64,000 nucleotides of DNA from Anaspis maculata (taxonomy: Eukaryota; Arthropoda; Insecta; Coleoptera; Scraptiidae): contig OX421964.1 in the NCBI GenBank assembly GCA_949128115.1, positions 35,518,177 through 35,582,176 on the forward strand, written 5' to 3'. Position 1 is the stretch's first letter; every line of letters begins with the position of its first letter. The translations under genes and the position numbers were made by a program. Below are positions 22,301-29,400 of the stretch, piece after piece. Under the pieces are notes generated by a model. The model was given only the letters and a program-made list of their open reading frames with translations. It had not been told where the DNA came from and did no database searches.

Positions 22301-22663
22301 GTACTGACTATGCAGGATTCAACTGATTTCTTTTTGCAGGCCGCGCTGGGCCCGATTGCGCTGGGCATGGTGAAAGAAGGCACTCCCGAGCATGAATACG
22401 CTGAGAAGATTTTGATGGTTTGCGTGTTGTCCATAATGCTGACCGCCCCGACCGGGGCCATACTCATAACGCTCGGCGGTCCTCGACTGTTGACCAAGAC
22501 CAAATTCCCAGAAGTACCTGAAGGATGGCGCAGGAGTCATCGTCCCTCCATTAGAGATATAAGCATAATCGACGAAGAAGAAGAACGAGACGACGAACCC
22601 GACATCGAAGCCTCGATCACGCCAAATATCAATCAAAACAACAAGGATCGTCCCGATTCCTAA
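4061..22663 (+). CDS. Na+/H+ antiporter, SLC9B/NHA family (six coding exons)
   Basis: This is the gene-level entry. The joined exons are 4061-4316, 14689-14797, 15046-15420, 15510-15916, 17317-17786 and 22340-22663, giving 1941 nt, 646 residues and a TAA stop. All junctions are GT/AG and the phases agree (1, 2, 2, 1, 0). The family is that of human SLC9B2 (NHA2) and insect NHA1/NHA2, 10-14-helix membrane antiporters exchanging Na+ or Li+ for H+ at the plasma or organelle membrane. Residues 1-121 are a hydrophilic, Ser-rich, probably regulated cytosolic tail. A Cys/Trp/Pro-rich segment follows (about 123-165), then membrane helices to about 555. The hallmark VAGIDDATSVAIFG places the paired aspartates at D348-D349. 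Other family signatures are RAGLDLDP (257-264), FGSELIGYGGAGPLGCV and ATAFEIFWMIFEPILFG. The C-terminal tail is acidic (IIDEEEERDDEPDIE). The length is slightly above the mammalian proteins because of the N-terminal tail. Which insect paralogue this is cannot be settled by reading. Confidence 0.93.
4634..5976. mobile_element. 1.34-kb foldback element ending in CAGGGTG, TA-flanked (intron 1)
   Basis: The left end CAGGGTGTCCCAGAAATGGC and the right end GCCATTTCTGGGACACCCTG are perfect complements for at least 33 bp (through GCATAAACTCTCC). Both are flanked by TA (4632-4633 and 5977-5978), as expected for TA-targeting DNA transposons. Weaker pairing extends about 100 bp inwards. The internal ~1.1 kb has no convincing ORF. 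Confidence 0.85.
6357..6541. mobile_element. MITE copy 1 (185 bp), ends CCGTATGTTCGTTAAAATCA
   Basis: Terminal inverted repeats of about 30 bp (GTATGTTCGTTAAAATCATG and its complement) enclose a centre with further pairing (ACGTATGTC and GACATACGT). A second copy lies at 55451-55636, in inverted orientation relative to this one. It sits in intron 1 of the antiporter. Confidence 0.8.
6542..8230. other. Intron 1 sequence, one half-element, no gene
   Basis: AT-rich intron DNA. A single CAGGGTATCCCAGAAATA end sits at 7303 with no matching right end nearby, so it is probably a truncated relative of the CAGGGTG elements. Reading frames here (such as 6956-7255 on the minus strand) show no family features. 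Confidence 0.5.
8235..8960 (+). repeat. Dispersed repeat family copy (CAAAGTTGCGC type)
   Basis: Blocks here recur in the same orientation at 50455-50930 and inverted at 11985-12330 and 56585-57080. The shared landmarks are TTAGCCGTTAATCGCGGTCA, CAAAGTTGCGC, a CCAGTAAAATGG-like block and GAGAACAAAAGATATCCGAA. At 8830-8900 and 9470-9510 partial units (AGTTGCGCGAC, AGTTGGGCGAC) repeat the same landmarks, suggesting a tandem unit inside the family. Non-coding. Confidence 0.65.
10126..10376. repeat. Nested small inverted repeat with C-rich tracts
   Basis: CAGGGTGCTCAGGGGCGGCG at the left is matched by CGCCGCCCCTGAGG at the right, with TA at the left flank. It includes runs of C up to 14 long (10331-10354). 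The ORF across it is a by-product. Confidence 0.55.
10512..10853. repeat. Two adjacent hairpins inside the hAT-like element
   Basis: Hairpin one pairs about 10512-10553 (ATGCAGCAAAAATTAAAAC, then TCTAACTCCAACTA) with 10625-10665. Hairpin two pairs about 10687-10715 (GACAATACAAATAGAAAAGA) with 10828-10853. Both are non-coding and probably nested MITEs. Confidence 0.65.
11181..11931. mobile_element. 751-bp foldback element, CAGGGTGTTCACG ends, TA-flanked
   Basis: CAGGGTGTTCACGATGAAAT at the left is complemented by ATTTTATCGTGAACACCCTG at the right, with TA on both sides. Pairing continues through both arms (GGTACCGTATAC and GTATACGGTACC; GGTAGTCAAATGAATTAAA-like blocks) to a short centre near 11560. 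It is therefore a nearly full palindrome in intron 1. Confidence 0.85.
11985..12330 (-). repeat. Inverted copy of the CAAAGTTGCGC repeat family
   Basis: Reverse complement of the landmarks at 8640-8780: TTCGGATATCACTTTCTGTTC, GCGCAACTTTAAACGTGAC and AACTTTGAACGTGG. Together with 8235-8960 it flanks the hAT-like element and the 751-bp foldback. Confidence 0.6.
12658..12891. repeat. MITE with internal tandem GGGGATATGCCCAA units
   Basis: The ends CTAGTGGAAATGTGCCCATA and TATGGGCACATTTTCACTAG are 23-bp inverted repeats. Inside are imperfect units of about 45 bp (ATGTGCCCATGTG..ATGGGGATATGCCCAA), some in opposite orientation (TTGGGCATATCCCCAT). The overlapping ORFs on both strands (12689-13129 and 12725-13054) come from the repeat and are rejected as genes. 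Confidence 0.75.
12953..14034. mobile_element. 1.08-kb palindromic foldback element, CCGGGTGATC ends
   Basis: CCGGGTGATCATTTGAAAAC at the left end is complemented by GTTTTCAAATGATCACCCGG at the right, flanked by TA. The arms pair along about 530 bp (AAAAATCGACCTGTTTTTGC; CCCCACT and AGTGGGGG blocks) with a centre near 13480. Long G/C homopolymer patches occur. No protein. Confidence 0.85.
14689..14797 (+). CDS. Antiporter coding exon 2
   Basis: Acceptor GGTTGTTTTCAG, donor GATAG|GTAAGCC. Reading in the frame set by exon 1 gives DSGKLNGDLTKIKKHSVTDS and RFSDIDDTEDDR, a hydrophilic continuation of the cytosolic tail. 109 nt, entering in phase 1 and leaving in phase 2. The call rests on perfect phase agreement with both neighbours. 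Confidence 0.82.
15046..15420 (+). CDS. Antiporter coding exon 3
   Basis: Acceptor TTGATTCCAG, donor AAG|GTAAAT. It encodes a Trp/Cys/Pro-rich juxtamembrane segment (FCVKCRQEETHPSW, LWPKICPYPFCPTYRQF), then the first membrane helices (MIALGLIGTLSWCILYAIVG; LFQLILLSICSYFGGW; ALIGMLFTGLLFQNVG). The GC-rich codon use contrasts with the flanking introns. The open frame shown by the family motifs is the one starting SWWYSF. Confidence 0.92.
15510..15916 (+). CDS. Antiporter coding exon 4 (ion-binding Asp pair)
   Basis: It is separated from exon 3 by an 89-bp intron (acceptor TTTTTACAG, donor GGAG|GTTCGT). It carries NVALVIILIRAGLDLDP, AIVAAVSPAVVVPCLF and VAGIDDATSVAIFG. In this family the two Asp of the last motif bind the transported cation and proton. 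Both are intact at protein positions 348-349. It leaves in phase 1. Confidence 0.95.
16030..17245. repeat. Inverted arrays of a degenerate ~20-bp tandem repeat (intron 4)
   Basis: Between 16030 and 16300 about a dozen imperfect units such as AAATATACCAGCCCAAAA follow each other. At 16745-16825 and 17105-17240 the reverse-complement unit (TTTTGGCTGGTATATTT-like, for example ATTTTTGGTTGGTACATTTT) is arrayed. The whole resembles a foldback element with minisatellite arms, interrupted by other sequence at 16830-17100. Confidence 0.65.
16860..16930 (+). repeat. 5S-rRNA-like remnant (possible 5S-derived retroelement head)
   Basis: GGATGGGTGACCG at 16901-16913 is identical to the conserved internal control stretch of animal 5S rRNA genes. 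The preceding GCACGGTCCGTCTTT sits where 5S has GCGGTTAGTACTT. The remainder does not match well, so this is not a functional 5S gene. It could be chance similarity or a 5S-derived SINE or pseudogene piece. Confidence 0.35.
17317..17786 (+). CDS. Antiporter coding exon 5
   Basis: Acceptor ACTGTCCAG, donor GTTCAG|GTGAGA. It encodes IGFGLLWGIICNYAPERHDP, then membrane segments with FGSELIGYGGAGPLGCV, ATAFEIFWMIFEPILFG and WMSKATVQ, all recognisable NHA-family blocks. 470 nt, leaving in phase 0. Antisense ORFs across it are shadows. Confidence 0.95.
18250..18785 (+). repeat. Degenerate GGAACTC..GAATTC array, left part
   Basis: Irregular repetition of GAGGAACTCNNAGAA-like words, with recurrent CAGTCGCAAAA-type boxes (18384, 18634, 18731). 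The same words continue at 19840-20340, 20680-20760 and 21180-21510, so one old satellite-like array was split by later insertions. ORFs such as 18482-18925 arise from it and are not genes. Confidence 0.6.
18788..19824. mobile_element. 1.04-kb palindromic foldback element in antiporter intron 5
   Basis: CAGAGTGTCCCGGAATTAGT at the left and ACTAATTCCGGGACACCTG at the right, flanked by TA. The arms pair over almost the full length (GGGGCGAAGATAATAGGGGG with its diverged complement near 19550; AAAGTTACTCTTGCAAAACT and its relative near 19460), with a centre near 19300. The primary transcript of the antiporter would carry a ~500-bp-armed hairpin. Confidence 0.88.
19840..20340 (+). repeat. Degenerate GGAACTC array, middle part
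   Basis: Continues the 18250-18785 array after the foldback insertion. The boxes TTCAGTCACAAAAGTCACC (20136) and AACTCGAGTAACTTCGAGGA are typical. No coding evidence. Confidence 0.55.
20345..20580. mobile_element. MITE, 236 bp, ends CTTATGAATAAA
   Basis: CTTATGAATAAAGGATTAAG with GCAATTGCTTTTG at the left end is mirrored by CAAAAGCAATTGC and TTAATCTTTATTCATAAG at the right. About 30-bp inverted repeats with one mismatch enclose an AT-rich centre. Confidence 0.82.
20813..20962. repeat. 150-bp hairpin element with CGACGCGTTTCGGC core
   Basis: GTTGTATAAAAAATCTGTCT and AGACATATTTTTTATACAAC pair, as do TTCACGTAAATT and AATTTACGTGGA. The core holds GCGACGCGTTTCGGCC and a GGGTCATCTTCAAAGC segment. 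It is inserted in the GGAACTC array. Confidence 0.7.
21180..21510 (+). repeat. Degenerate GGAACTC array, right part
   Basis: Same word family as 18250-18785 (GTCGCAAATGTGAC at 21289, TTAGTCACAAAAGC at 21410). The 259-codon minus-strand frame at 20635-21414 spans this and the hairpin and is not considered a gene. Confidence 0.5.
21574..21834. mobile_element. 261-bp MITE, CAGGATGATTTATG ends, TA-flanked
   Basis: CAGGATGATTTATGCGTTTG at the left pairs with AACACATAAATCACCCTG at the right, with TA on both sides. A remnant of a similar end (GTCAAACACATAAATCACC) lies at 33828-33846. Confidence 0.75.
21939..22208. repeat. Nested inverted repeats
   Basis: The outer ends GGCCTGATTCTACATATAAG and CCCTTATAGAATCAGGCC pair. 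Inside are two further hairpins: 21969-22089 (ACCGTGTGATCCAAACCATT against AATGGTTTGGATAACACGGT) and about 22093-22183 (CACCGTGCTTACCAT against GTAAGCACGGTGATTACC). At least two MITEs are nested or side by side. Confidence 0.75.
22340..22663 (+). CDS. Antiporter last coding exon (stop TAA 22661-22663)
   Basis: The acceptor TTTCTTTTTGCAG is followed in frame by AALGPIALGMVKEGTPEHEY, the conserved last membrane part (VLSIMLTAPTGAILITLGGP), then an acidic hydrophilic tail ending NNKDRPDS. The tail lies after the last helix and is presumably cytosolic. Confidence 0.93.
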   Translation, partial: AALGPIALGMVKEGTPEHEYAEKILMVCVLSIMLTAPTGAILITLGGPRLLTKTKFPEVPEGWRRSHRPSIRDISIIDEEEERDDEPDIEASITPNINQNNKDRPDS

Positions 22664-25111
22664 AAAACTATTTTGCCATAATAATGATTCCCTGGAAATC
22701 TGGAAGTCTATCTGAATGCATATACTCTCCCTAAAATTTATCAGTAGCTATAATAGTAAAATGTAAATAACTGATATTGTGATAGAGACAGGAGCTTGTA
22801 TACAATTTTAAAGGGTACATTACCGTTATTATATAAGTTACTAACTCAGTGTGATTCTGAATGTATATACGAAATGAATGAATAATTATCATGTTTCGTT
22901 TTAATATCTTGGTTTTATTTAGAAAAATGCACATCAACGGTGCCTTTCATCAGTATTCTTACATTCATAATGGATGTTAAGTAAGAAAAATTATAACAGC
23001 AAGGCATTTAGATCAATTTAGATTACAATATGTACAAAACTGAAAGAGTATATTGAACAAAATCGGTATTAGGTACTTACAATATATTATTATTCTATAA
23101 GAAACGATTTTATTCGTCAGTATATAGATTCTTGAATAATAGCTATGTACATGGTATCAAATTTTTTGCTCTATAATTATTCTGAAATATCAATAGACTC
23201 ATTCAATATCAACAGCATATGAAACTTTTTTTATACTCTATAGTTATACAATAAAACGTCGGAAAAGAAACCCGGAAAGGCTAGCAAGAACCCAAAAAAA
23301 TATAGGCAACAATTTTCAGGTCCTTGCCAGGGGTGCAGAACCTATAACTCGATTATCAACTGGATTACTATTTACTATACAAATATTTGTGTAGTTAGTG
23401 AAATTGGTCAGTGATATTACCACTATGTGTGGCACATGCAGTTTCGAAATAATTTACATTATTTTTTTTTAATTCAATCAATAAGCCTATAATAACATTT
23501 TCGACCGTCCATCATCTACGAACCAAAATTTCTCGTCTTTATTTTTAAATATAATATTTATTATATTTGAACTACTTGAACTAAATCTATCTAAAACTAA
23601 TCGTTTTTAGAATTACCTGGTGTATGATCGAAAACTGATTGTCACATGTATGGGGGTCTGGGGCAGGTGGTGGACGATGAAAATTTTTTTTTGGAAAAAC
23701 GATAAGCCGCCTAGCAGTGCACAATTCTCCTAATAGTTCAGTCAAGGACTTGACATTATGTAATTTTAATATCACGTATTGTAGGTAGGTTGAAACTAAC
23801 AAGCAAACCGTTCCTCTTCCTTCCCATTTTCTAAATAATAAATTTCAGTTCTTTATGTTACATTATATAAAATATTACTAAAGTTTTTTTTTTCAACAAG
23901 TTTTCGCGTCGTTGCGAACTTGTCACAACGAACCGATGTTCTGGGTAATTTCAGTTGTTTACAGTACGAGTTACGAGATGTGAAAATATTTGTTTTTAAC
24001 TGTAGAAAAGCGTATCTTGTGTCTCAAGAACCGATTGCTTAAGCTCATGTTTTTATGATCTCACTATCTTTAGTTTTACTCTGAGAGCATCGTTGTTGTA
24101 TGTATTGTCCCTAGGTGTCTCTAGGATTTTCTGATTTAAATCTCTATAGTCCGTGGTTTGGCGACAAAAAATGTAATTTGCTCCTTACACTCTAGCTCAA
24201 GCAATGGTATTTCGGCGGTTGGTTAAATAACCCGTTGTAATCATCTCAGGATTAAAGAACATCTTGCAAAGAATATATGCTATTGTAAGTTTGTCCCGCC
24301 CCTATTTTGCAACAATGCATAAGTACGTGATCGTATAATAGTCGTATGGATATCCGTTTTGGTATGAGAATGGTTTTGGTACCGTTGCGTTGTGAACCAG
24401 GATGTTCACTGTTCAGCCGTTAATCTTCCTGTCTTTGACCATTTTTCCCGTAGTTCGGAGCAGTAAATACGTGCAACAAAATCACAGGAATCTATTATGT
24501 TTTCCCCTACCCGTTATTTTGTTCCACATATTCAACTGCTCCGAATTACATGAATGGAAAATCAAAGTCGCAGTCGAGTGATACTAACGATCAGAACTGC
24601 AACCTGCACCTGCAACTTGAGGAGGGCCAAATTCCAAATGAAACAAACTATCTATTGTAATAAACCCATTTTCGAATAAGTGTACTCTTCCTGTAGGTTC
24701 ATCCGAATCTTATGGAAGCCAAAAACATGACTCCTGATAAATGATTGGCTTAGATGGCGGCAGCAACAATTCAAACCACCAAAAACATTTCACTAACAAT
24801 GACAAATGCTAAAAAATATTGCAATAATAAAAAGCGTTCGAATAAATTTGGAAATTTCATCTTAAAGTAGGCCGTACTCTGGTCGCTAGCTATGTTTTCT
24901 CATGAAATTTATTTGAATGCATGATAATTATGCTTGTATATAACGAGCGAGCATGAATTAGTCAGAACTTAAAAATAATACAGCATGTCAATGTAACATT
25001 TTTTCACGTAAACATTTTTCATTTTTTTCACCATTGTGATTTTGAACTAGTTAGTGTTACAAAAAACCGTTGCCGCAAAGATGTACAACATAGTCGTGAA
25101 TTCTCTTATGT
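22664..25111. other. Tail-to-tail intergenic stretch; antiporter 3' UTR
   Basis: AT-rich and without a supported gene. The first canonical AATAAA after the antiporter stop is at 23250-23255, so a 3' UTR of about 0.6 kb is plausible. On the other strand, the nearest AATAAA downstream of the calcium-channel gene is at 24913-24908. Small ORFs such as 23587-23802 show no motif. Confidence 0.5.
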
Positions 25112-25349
25112 TGACCGCGGGCTCCATCAAAAAAGTTGATTAGGGAACAGCTTATTCGAGATTTTCTTGGGTGGATTCTGACCAATTGGTCAATTCAGTT
25201 TCAATCAATTAATGAACAAATGATCACCGTTCTTCGGATTTTACGCATTTTCCGTGGTCAATCAATACCAGCATTGGTCAAAACAAAATCCATTCAACAG
25301 CGTGTTAGCGTTAACACTGTGTTAACTTTTTGGTGGAACCCGCGGTCAG
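25112..25349. repeat. CCGCGGG/CTCCATCAAAA element, copy 1
   Basis: TGACCGCGGGCTCCATCAAA at the left mirrors GGTGGAACCCGCGGTCA at the right. The family recurs at 36364-36655, 38952-39080 (partial) and 41233-41474, always with a GGGTTCCACCAAAA-like terminus. The ORF at 25136-25465 overlaps it and is rejected. Confidence 0.65.
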
Positions 25350-25812
25350 TGTATCTACGTAGCTATGAAATTATGAAATCAAACCCCTCTGTATTAATGC
25401 CTAAGATGCTTCCCGATCATGAAATGATATTGAAGACTTATCGAGCCATTGGCATATCTTGCTAGTACTTGAGCTCGGATTGTAAGATTCAACATTTTTG
25501 GCCGCTTAACCTCGGGTCTACTACTCAAAGAAATGGTAGGAACAGTGCCTTAAAATAAGCAGCGAAACTTCGGTTTGTTGTGACGCGTCCAATTGTATTG
25601 ATGAATTTAAAAACCCTAAGTACAGCTACAGTTTTAAAGCTTGAATATTCTATTTCAATTATAGATTGATTAAAAATTGAGCTATTACTCAAATATGGCA
25701 CCAAACTGGTCAAAATTTTTAAAGTCTGTTTTACAAGGAAAATCACAAATTACGGGACATCCAATTGAAGAGTGTTCCCCATCAAAGATATTAGGCCTGA
25801 GCGGTTGGAGTA

Positions 25813-26169
25813 CTACTCGTAGTACCTTTGGTGGGAGGAGCGGAAGTCATGATGCTCATCGAAGTCCATGTCTGCAAACCTCTCCAGCAGTTCCTTGCGG
25901 TAGTTCCTGCCTTCCTGCTTGCTCTTGTCTGACGATTTGCCTGCCCTCTCGTCCCTCTCGTACCGGTGGTCGTCGGCGTACCGGTGGCCGTACCGCCTGT
26001 CGTCCTCGCCCCGCAGCCTGGCCGAATCGTCGTACCTCGGCCGGCTCTCCGCCTTGTCGTCGCGGAAACTCTGCGGTATCTGGGGCTTGTAGTAGCTGGT
26101 GGTCTCGGCCCTGGGCGAGAGGTCATCATGCATTTCCTCTTCAATTGGCTGTTCCGTAGAAAGCCTCCA
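25813..26169 (-). CDS. In-frame 118-codon extension after the TAG of the beta subunit
   Basis: Directly after the TAG (26172-26170) the same frame stays open to a second TAG (25815-25813). It starts WRLSTEQPIEEEMHDDLSPR, then YYKPQIPQSFRDDKAE, and ends ERFADMDFDEHH..SHQRYYE. Its GC-rich, R/D/E/Y-rich makeup matches the upstream exon and the C-terminal tails of animal beta subunits, and contrasts with the AT-rich flanks. It may be reached by stop readthrough, or by splicing out an internal 93-nt segment. One phase-compatible pair is donor AG|GTTACC at 26257 and acceptor TGGAG at 26165, which removes the stop and keeps the frame, though both sites are weak. A fixed nonsense mutation or assembly error is the alternative. 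Confidence 0.6.
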   Translation of the reverse strand, partial: WRLSTEQPIEEEMHDDLSPRAETTSYYKPQIPQSFRDDKAESRPRYDDSARLRGEDDRRYGHRYADDHRYERDERAGKSSDKSKQEGRNYRKELLERFADMDFDEHHDFRSSHQRYYE

Positions 26170-26411
26170 CTATATGGCGTTGAGGGCGCGTCTTGAGGAT
26201 CCCCTATGTGTCGGAAACTCTTCCTCCCGGGTCGCCCTGTGATCTCTCGGCGGTAACCTATCTAAGTTCCTGTCGCGGTAGTCGTCGCCACCGTGCGGAG
26301 GACCTCCGTGGGTGTTCGAATGGGGGTAACCTTCGCCGTAGTCGTCGTATTCTCGATCCCGTTCCAATCTCGGTCGTGTACTCCTCGTATGCGCGGTGTG
26401 AAACGTTGGAA
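26170..26411 (-). CDS. Ca-beta: Beta subunit exon 9, to first stop
   Basis: The acceptor TCTTTCGCAG ends at 26412. The exon completes a Val codon with exon 8 and reads [52 protein letters not shown] and ends RRALNAI before TAG. The phase match with exon 8 is exact across a 4.4-kb intron. The content is hydrophilic and low in complexity. Confidence 0.8.
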
Positions 26412-29400
26412 CTGCGAAAGACACACTATCAGTACGTTGGTTTTCGAACCAAAAGTTTGACTGGTAATCCATGCCTGATAATTCAGTATACATTTCAATT
26501 TTTATGTCTCTGTTGGCACAAGAACACATGCAGAGGGAGCCAGATTGATTGGAAAATTTGCTCATTTGTTCCGTTTTCGAACAGCTTTGAACCGATCACA
26601 TCTCTGGCAAAAAATCGTGGCGAGCGAAGAGACCAAGACCTAATTCAAGGAGGTCTTGGTCCTGAGGATCATTGCATAAACAGGCGAAATTTAAATAAAC
26701 CACCACACATATAAAGAATGATAAGTGCGAATATGAAGTGATCAAGTTATTCAGCAATTGATTGAAGCAAAAACTAGCGGCTTTATGGATCAAACGGCAG
26801 TGACTTTCACTTTATATTCAGTTGGACTATTGGTGCTGCTTTTCAATTCTGGTTCTTGCATAATTTATACAACTTCCTCATCAGTCTTTATTCCCTCATG
26901 ATCTTCAGTGCTTTTCCCAATTTATTAAAACGTGCTTTCTTGTGAACAAGTAAAACAATAAAGTTTACTTCTGAAGCACTGGAAGTTCTACTAGAAGTTT
27001 GTTCTTAGTTATACAAAACAACACATTTCTAGAGTCACAAAACGGGATGGGCAATCAACCATTGAGTATCTAGAAATGTAGGTACTGAATCAGCGGATGA
27101 CTGAGTCAACTGCATAGTCAGCTCCCACGGTTCCATTAGCGCGGTAAACATAGCAGAAATATTGCTCAAACCTCAGAAAAATTATTCCATGAAATTTTAT
27201 TACTGATATAGACACAGAATTTCATCCTGTACAACATATCCAACGTCTCAAGAAATCTCCACATTGGCTTTTTCTATAGTCGGTTTCAAAGTATAGCGCG
27301 TTCACAGTAACCATATTCCAAGACTATTTTTTGTTTTTGTCGCTATCATTTCACTGTTATGGTTCAAAACGTTAGAACATTTCACTGTCAAGGTCAAGGA
27401 ACACAACGCAATAAGTTTAGAGAATGTGTCATGCACCAGTGGCGTACCAGACGGCTGCAAAGGGGCCAAAAAGCGATTTTTCACAAAGTCTTATTGGTAA
27501 ACCGTGACTAACACTTATCTTTGACATGTTTGGTATCATTTCTGACCAAATCGCACATCCTGATTCTGAAAATAATAATGAAATTTTGATAGAGATGTGT
27601 TTAACCGATTTTATCAGAAAAAAAACATGGTTTTTTACCCTTAAAATTGATGTTTTGTAATTCTTGTTCCATCATTCTTGTTCCATCAGACAGTTGCTTT
27701 AGGCTATTTCACACACAAATATCATTTGCTGAGACTTTTTCCCCTTTTCACAAAATCACGGAGTTATTTTATTTCTTGAGATGTTGCATGTCAAAGCTTG
27801 ATGTGACGAAACGTGCTATTACACTTAAAAAATTAGGCTATGGTCAGAATAAAGCTTTGAGTTGGTACTTTATTCATTTCAAGGCATGGAAATAGTTATC
27901 TCTATCTAACAAAATGGGAAAAACTGGAATTGGAGCCGTATTTTAGTCATGACAACATTTTTCTTCAGATATTGCGAGCTTTTGAAATTAAATTTCTTCA
28001 TGATGCACGTTTTGGAACAAAACTACTGTATGACTTTGTAACATCGATATAAACTTCTGTTGTATAAAATTCATCTATTAAATACTTCAATTGACAATCC
28101 ATGTCAAAATTGTGATCATAGGTGATTTCAACCACAATGGGAATGGAGCTAAAGAATGACAAATTCATAGGTCGAAACTTTGCGTTTTTTCACGAAATTT
28201 ATTCCGCAATGTCGGAAGAAATGATGTCATGACTAAAATTCGGCTCCGATCTTGGCTCCGATTCCATTTTTTTCTATTTTGTTTGATAGAGGTCACTATT
28301 TTCATGCCTTGAAATGAATAGAGTACCAAATCAAAGCTACATTCTGACCAAAGACAAATTTTTTCTGTGAAACAAAACATTTCATGGAGCGGCGGTGGCC
28401 GAGTGGTTTTGGTGTTGCCGCGCCAAGCCAGTCGTGATCTACCGCGCGGGTTCGAATCCCGCCTCGTCCATGGATATTTTGTGTTGTCCGATTATTCCAA
28501 AAATTGTTCCGACCTTACTATGCCATATCTGCACCTGTCTGACTACAGCGGTTACAGAAAAAATGGATTTCTGACTACAGAGTTGAGTGCTATCGGAGTA
28601 CTGTGGCCTCACATAGTTAACAGTAGGCAATCCAAGAATAATTGAGGACGTGTACCAAAAACCCACTGAATGTCCCGTCGACGCTAATAACCTTGTAGTT
28701 GATGCGTCGTAAAACATTCAAAAAAAAAAAAAAAAAAAAAAAAAAACATTTCATCACATCAAGCTTTGACATGCAACATCTTAAGAAATAAAATCACTCC
28801 GTGACTTTCTGGAAACGGAAAAAAGTTTCAGGAAATGATATTTGTGTGTGAAATAGCCCAAAGCAACTGTCTAAGTCAAAATCATAGTTATAAATACATT
28901 GGACAATGATGGAACTAGAATTACAAAACATCAATTTTGAGGGTAAAAAAATTATGTTTTTTTCTAATGAAACCGGTTTAACACGTCTCTATCAAAATTT
29001 CATTATTATTTTCAGAATCAGGATGTGCGATTTGGTCAGAAATGATACCAAACATCAATAAAAATGTGTTAGTCACGGTTTACCGTAAGACTGTGAAAAA
29101 TCGCACCTCGGCCCCTTCGCAGCCGTCTCGTACGCCACTGGTGCATGACACATTCTCGAAACGTATTGCGTTCCGTTCCTCGATCTTGAAAATATATACT
29201 TCAGCGAAAAAAGTATAAAACAGCAACGATTTCGAAAATGGTGTTTTTTTGGACCTTCGAACTCTTAGGAAGCACGCCAGTCGCGGGTCCCATCGGGGCA
29301 CCACTTCTTAAAAATTACCTGTAGGTACCTACTACTCACGTGCAAAAGCGTTTTGCATCGGAATGAAATGCAAGGTTGGTTCCCCCTTACGTTCGTACTA

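Noticed and set aside
25791..26144. Minus-strand 117-codon frame, Thr/Arg rich
   Set aside because: Shifted shadow of the in-frame extension; it does not join exon 8 or 9 in phase.
25677..26196. Long + strand frames (160 and 76 codons) rich in Ser/Pro/Arg
   Set aside because: They are antisense to the beta-subunit C-terminal exon and its extension; their composition is the complement of R/D/Y-rich coding sequence.
28386..28472. Functional tRNA gene
   Set aside because: A and B boxes are present but acceptor-stem pairing is poor, and the sequence continues into a body with A27 tail and target duplication, so it is a SINE head.
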